Below are positions 5,964 to 8,318 of a stretch of DNA of 8,318 nucleotides, one piece after another. Source of the DNA: an uncultured Alphaproteobacteria bacterium (lineage in GTDB: Bacteria; Pseudomonadota; Alphaproteobacteria; Sphingomonadales; Sphingomonadaceae); assembly GCA_903939555.1 (NCBI GenBank), contig CAJAHV010000148.1:1-8318 (forward strand). Reading direction: 5' to 3'. The notes beneath the pieces are model-generated. The model did no database searches. It saw nothing but the letters and a program-made list of their open reading frames with translations, and was not told the origin of the DNA. The position numbers and the translations under genes were made by a program. Numbering within the stretch: the first letter of the stretch is position 1; each line of letters opens with the position of its first letter.

Positions 5964-6166
5964 GGCGCATCGCCTTCCGCCAGCCGCACCAGCCCGGCAC
6001 GGCTTTGCCCGACAAGCAACTGCCGGCCGGCAAATTCGACCACCAGCAGCCGGCTGCCCGGCCCCAGCGGCAGCGCCTGCAGCACCCGGGCGTGGCGGAC
6101 CGCCGCCTCGGGCCAGCCGAGCCGGGGCAGGCGTTCGCGCAGCCGGTCGAGCCAGGCGGCGGTCAT
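5960..6166 (-). CDS. fliO: Short FliO-like protein lacking a membrane segment
   Basis: This 68-residue protein sits exactly where fliO belongs, between fliN and fliP, with 4-nt ATGA overlaps on both sides. Residues 27-68 match the soluble FliO domain: VLQALPLGPGSRLLVVEFAG (28-47) and RQLLVGQSRAGLVRLAEG (48-65) follow the usual pattern LGPGERLVVVEVGGRQLLLGVT. FliO normally aids assembly of the FliP ring and is anchored by an N-terminal membrane helix. Here residues 1-26 (MTAAWLDRLRERLPRLGW and on) are an Arg-rich amphipathic helix with no hydrophobic segment. An upstream continuation of the frame, to 6532, is Arg-rich antisense-like sequence running through fliN in another frame and is not credible. 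The gene is easily missed because of its size. The assignment combines a short motif match and position. Confidence 0.8.
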   Translation of the reverse strand: MTAAWLDRLRERLPRLGWPEAAVRHARVLQALPLGPGSRLLVVEFAGRQLLVGQSRAGLVRLAEGDAP

Positions 6167-6474
6167 GCGCCGCCCTGTGGCACGATTTCGGTCAGTTTGA
6201 CCCCGAAACGATCGCCGATCGAAACGATTTCGCCGCGCGCGATCAGCCGGTCGTTGATCAGCACATCGACCGGCTGGTCGAGCCGGCGATCGAGGGTGTG
6301 GACCGAGCCGACCTGCAGCGCCAGCACATCGCGCAGGCACATCTTGATGGCACCGACCTCGACCGACAGCCGCACCGCGATCGAACCGAAGACGCCAAGA
6401 TCGGCCCCCGCTTCTGCCGCCGGCTCGGTATCGAATTCGTTGCCCTGCAGCGGCCCCGATGTCACGGAATTCAT
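6163..6474 (-). CDS. fliN: Flagellar motor switch protein FliN
   Basis: FliN (103 residues) is the small C-ring protein that forms the base of the rotor switch and docks the FliH-FliI export ATPase. Residues about 31-98 are a SpoA domain: SIAVRLSVEVGAIKMCLRDV (31-50), then LDQPVDVLINDRLIARGEIV (65-84) and DRFGVKLTEIV (88-98), all close to the family pattern. The first 28 residues are acidic and variable. A longer frame upstream to 6831 overlaps fliM in an implausible composition. ATG 6474 is chosen because it overlaps the fliM stop as ATGA and gives the usual length. Confidence 0.94.
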   Translation of the reverse strand: MNSVTSGPLQGNEFDTEPAAEAGADLGVFGSIAVRLSVEVGAIKMCLRDVLALQVGSVHTLDRRLDQPVDVLINDRLIARGEIVSIGDRFGVKLTEIVPQGGA

Positions 6475-7226
6475 GGCTTTCCTTCCAACGCGGCGAGCGC
6501 AATGGTGATGATTTCGGCTTCCTGCCGACCATCCGGCATGGGGATGAGTGTCACTTCGCCGATGGCATGGTCGCCCATCACCAGAGCCATCAGGCGGCGC
6601 GGATCGATGGGCAGGACGGTGCCGGGCCGCAATGGCAACAGCGTACGCACCGTCACCGGCGCCGCCGAAAGCTCCACCCTGAGCCGCATCGGCAGCGCCA
6701 GCAGCCGCGCCGCCAGTGCCGGCACCGAAGGAGGCGGCGGCTCGGCGGCGCTTGCAGCCGGGGCAAGCAAGCGGACATGGCCCATGATCACCCCGACACT
6801 GACATCGAAATCCAGCCCGGCGGCACGGCAAGCCTGCGGCCAGGCGCGTTCAGCGATGCCATCAAGCACAGCGGCGATGGCCTGTGCCTGGCGCACGACG
6901 GCAAGGCTGGTGGGCAGTATCTCCAATGGCTGTTCGATGTCACCGCCCAGTTGCAGCGTGGCCAGCGCACAGGCAAAGCTCGGCGACACACGCGGCGGCG
7001 GCGTGCCATCGGTGCTGATCGGCGGTCGTCCGGGACTGGCGTTGACCGCCATACCGAACAACTGGCTGAGCGCGCGCGTCGTGGCCCGGGTGATTGGACC
7101 AAGATCCGCGTCGGCATCGTTGTCGGCGTCGGGGTCGGGGTCGGCCCGGCGTCCAGCCGGCGGCTGGAAACGGTGCGGTTGCAACGCTTCGATTTCAGGT
7201 TCGGAACTGATGCGCAGGCCGGTCAT
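6471..7226 (-). CDS. fliM: Divergent, shortened flagellar motor switch protein FliM
   Basis: FliM normally links the MS-ring protein FliG to FliN and binds CheY-P through an N-terminal peptide. This protein has 251 residues, against about 320-335 for most FliM. Residues about 176-246 form a recognisable C-terminal SpoA domain (LLALPMRLRVELSAAPVTVR, then LPLRPGTVLPIDPRRLMALV). The middle region (about 45-155) is only weakly similar to the CheC-like domain, and I cannot find its usual GG-containing motif with confidence. The N-terminus ISSEPEIEAL (6-15) faintly recalls the CheY-binding LSQxEIDALL but is degenerate. Residues 29-41 are an Asp-rich insert, DPDPDADNDADAD, coded by a hexamer repeat. 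Identity rests on the SpoA domain plus position between fliL and fliN. ATG 7226 overlaps the fliL stop as ATGA. Confidence 0.85.
   Translation of the reverse strand: MTGLRISSEPEIEALQPHRFQPPAGRRADPDPDADNDADADLGPITRATTRALSQLFGMAVNASPGRPPISTDGTPPPRVSPSFACALATLQLGGDIEQPLEILPTSLAVVRQAQAIAAVLDGIAERAWPQACRAAGLDFDVSVGVIMGHVRLLAPAASAAEPPPPSVPALAARLLALPMRLRVELSAAPVTVRTLLPLRPGTVLPIDPRRLMALVMGDHAIGEVTLIPMPDGRQEAEIITIALAALEGKP
7110..7145 (-). repeat. Hexamer tandem repeat coding for the Asp-rich stretch of FliM
   Basis: Six consecutive hexamers read GTCGGC ATCGTT GTCGGC GTCGGG GTCGGG GTCGGC on the plus strand. On the coding strand these give alternating Asp with Pro, Ala or Asn. The unit is two codons, so slippage would change length without breaking the frame. 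Confidence 0.8.
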
Positions 7227-7753
7227 TGCACCACCAGGCTAGTGAAGAAAACATCCTCCACTCCTTGTGCTTCGCCGTTTTCTTTAAGCATCTTGTTGAT
7301 CGCCAGCTTGAGCTTGACGCGCAAACGGTCCTTGGCGGCGCGGTCTGCAACATCAGTTTCCGTTTGTTCCCCGAGGACGGCGAGCACGGTCGAGATCAGC
7401 GCCGGCTTATGCAACGCGATTGCGTTGGTGACGGGTTCGCCCGCCTTCGTCGATACCGAGATGCGCAATTGCAGGTAGCGGCCGGTATCGAGCAGATTGG
7501 AGGTGAAGGCATTGTCGATTTCGACATAGCTGACCGGGCCATGGGCCACCGGCGGCGGCGCTTCGGCATGGTTACCGCCACCGCTACTGCCGATCCCGAG
7601 CTTGTCCGCCGCCAGGATGGCACTAAAGCTGCCCGCCCCTGCGCCGGCTATAATGCCAAGGCCGAGCAACAGGACGCGGATGATGCCGCCGGCCTTGCCC
7701 TTTGGCTTGGCGGGCTTAGCTGGCTTGGCGGCATCAGGTGGGGGTGTATCCAT
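7223..7753 (-). CDS. fliL: Flagellar basal body-associated protein FliL
   Basis: FliL (176 residues) is a single-pass inner-membrane protein surrounding the stator units. A Pro/Lys-rich cytoplasmic start (PAKPAKPKGKAGG, 11-23) precedes one membrane helix at about 23-48. A Gly-rich linker (55-61) follows, then a periplasmic domain in which YVEIDNAFTSNL (76-87) and RYLQLRISVSTKAG (92-105) match the family pattern of a beta strand pair. The C-terminus VEDVFFTSLVVQ (165-176) is the usual ending (VxxVyFtxfvvQ). Length is normal. ATG 7753 is preceded by GAGG at 7 nt and lies 9 nt after fliK; the stop overlaps fliM as ATGA. Confidence 0.95.
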   Translation of the reverse strand: MDTPPPDAAKPAKPAKPKGKAGGIIRVLLLGLGIIAGAGAGSFSAILAADKLGIGSSGGGNHAEAPPPVAHGPVSYVEIDNAFTSNLLDTGRYLQLRISVSTKAGEPVTNAIALHKPALISTVLAVLGEQTETDVADRAAKDRLRVKLKLAINKMLKENGEAQGVEDVFFTSLVVQ

Positions 7754-7760
7754 GGGTTAA

Positions 7761-7764
7761 CCTC
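7761..7764 (-). promoter_or_regulatory. Ribosome-binding site of fliL, overlapping the fliK stop
   Basis: GAGG (plus-strand CCTC) lies 7 nt before ATG 7753 and shares its first two bases with the TGA stop of fliK (TGAGG). It fixes the fliL start. Confidence 0.65.
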
Positions 7765-8318
7765 AAGCAAAACGGTCGGAATGCGACGTGGCGGACGCCC
7801 GGGGGTCGGGCGCGATGACAAAAGCGGCTGACAAAGGAGATGCATGGGGGGCCTGATGCTGCTGCTGACCCTGCTGCTGGCCGAATGAGGGGTTGAGCGA
7901 TTGCCCGCCGATGTCGAGCGATTGCAGCCGGACCCCATGCGCCGCCAGATCAGCGAGCAGCCGGGGCACTTCGGCGGCGATCAACCCGGCAGCATGCGGT
8001 GCCGCTTCGAAGCGCAGGCGCAGATCCTGCGGGCCACCATCGATGCCCACGGTGATGCTGCCCAGTGCGTCACTGGCAATGCTCAGCGGTGGTGGCACCG
8101 CAGCGGCCGGCCGAAGCAGTGGATCGGCGGTGATAGCCGGCGCCCGGTCGGGCAGCGCCAGTGCCGGGGCTAACGCCAGCGCCGGGGCGCGTTCCATCGC
8201 GGCAGCATCGGGCAACGGATCTTCGGAGCCCGGCAGTGGCAAACGCGGCCGCGACGGGGGAGCCGGAACCGCTGGCGGGGACGGAATCATTGTCGCTACC
8301 GTGGCTGCTGGCAGCGAA
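7763..8318 (-). CDS. fliK: Flagellar hook-length control protein FliK, C-terminal part
   Basis: The visible 184 residues are the end of FliK, the secreted ruler that measures hook length and triggers the FlhB specificity switch. The frame is open to the right edge. An ATG at 8290 lies in a Pro/Ala-rich run and is probably internal, since FliK proteins usually have several hundred residues. Visible residues 1-75 are low-complexity Pro/Ala (APALALAPALALPDRAPA), as in FliK linkers. Residues about 78-145 fit the C-terminal hook-length domain: LGSITVGIDGGPQDLRLRFE (85-104), then LIAAEVPRLLADLAAHGVRL (112-131) and LDIGG. A Gln/His-rich tail with GQQQGQQQHQ (146-155) follows, common after this domain. 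Identity is supported by fliL immediately downstream, but sequence conservation in this family is low. Confidence 0.88.
   Translation of the reverse strand, partial: SLPAATVATMIPSPPAVPAPPSRPRLPLPGSEDPLPDAAAMERAPALALAPALALPDRAPAITADPLLRPAAAVPPPLSIASDALGSITVGIDGGPQDLRLRFEAAPHAAGLIAAEVPRLLADLAAHGVRLQSLDIGGQSLNPSFGQQQGQQQHQAPHASPLSAAFVIAPDPRASATSHSDRFA

Noticed and set aside
6167..6532. Upstream extension of the fliO-like gene giving 190 codons
   Set aside because: The added part is Arg-rich shadow sequence in another frame of fliN; the ATGA overlap at 6166 and the family motif support the short form.
5689..7242. Plus-strand open frame of 517 codons opposite fliP through fliM
   Set aside because: It runs across four real overlapping genes with low-complexity composition and no domain.

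Overview
This window is most of a flagellar assembly locus from a high-GC alphaproteobacterium, most probably a sphingomonad. No taxonomic marker gene is present. The lineage guess rests on the high GC content, the divergence of the flagellar proteins from enterobacterial ones, and the end of a leftward partial gene that resembles a winged-helix regulator type I associate with Sphingomonadales.

Layout from left to right. Positions 1-542 (minus strand) hold the N-terminal 180 codons of a gene that runs off the left edge, probably a regulator. Positions 543-689 are an AT-richer divergent intergenic region with a perfect 13-bp palindrome, a sigma-54-like element and a strong Shine-Dalgarno that serves a six-codon leader frame. 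Positions 690-1700 (plus strand) encode a sigma-54 activator without a receiver domain, with a FleQ-like C-terminal helix-turn-helix. It converges, with only 14 bp between stop codons, on a long minus-strand operon. Read in its own direction, that operon is fliK (5' end outside the window), fliL, fliM, fliN, fliO-like, fliP, fliQ, fliR, flhB and fliD.

How the genes work together. FliP, FliQ, FliR and FlhB, helped by FliO, build the membrane export gate of the flagellar type III secretion apparatus. FlhB, with the hook-length ruler FliK, switches export from rod/hook subunits to late substrates. FliM and FliN belong to the C-ring switch and FliL acts at the motor. FliD caps the growing filament. 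The sigma-54 activator is the likely local regulator of some of these genes. From fliL to flhB every junction overlaps by 1 or 4 nt, so these genes appear translationally coupled. fliL and fliD instead have their own Shine-Dalgarno sequences overlapping the preceding stop codons.

The main oddities are a FliO-like protein of only 68 residues with no visible membrane segment, an FlhB whose self-cleavage motif reads NPVH instead of NPTH, a short divergent FliM with an Asp-rich hexamer-repeat insert, a FliP without an obvious signal peptide, and the leader frame and palindrome in the divergent promoter region. I see no RNA gene, CRISPR array, insertion sequence or phage element. I do not see a wholly new system; this is a divergent flagellar export and switch operon.
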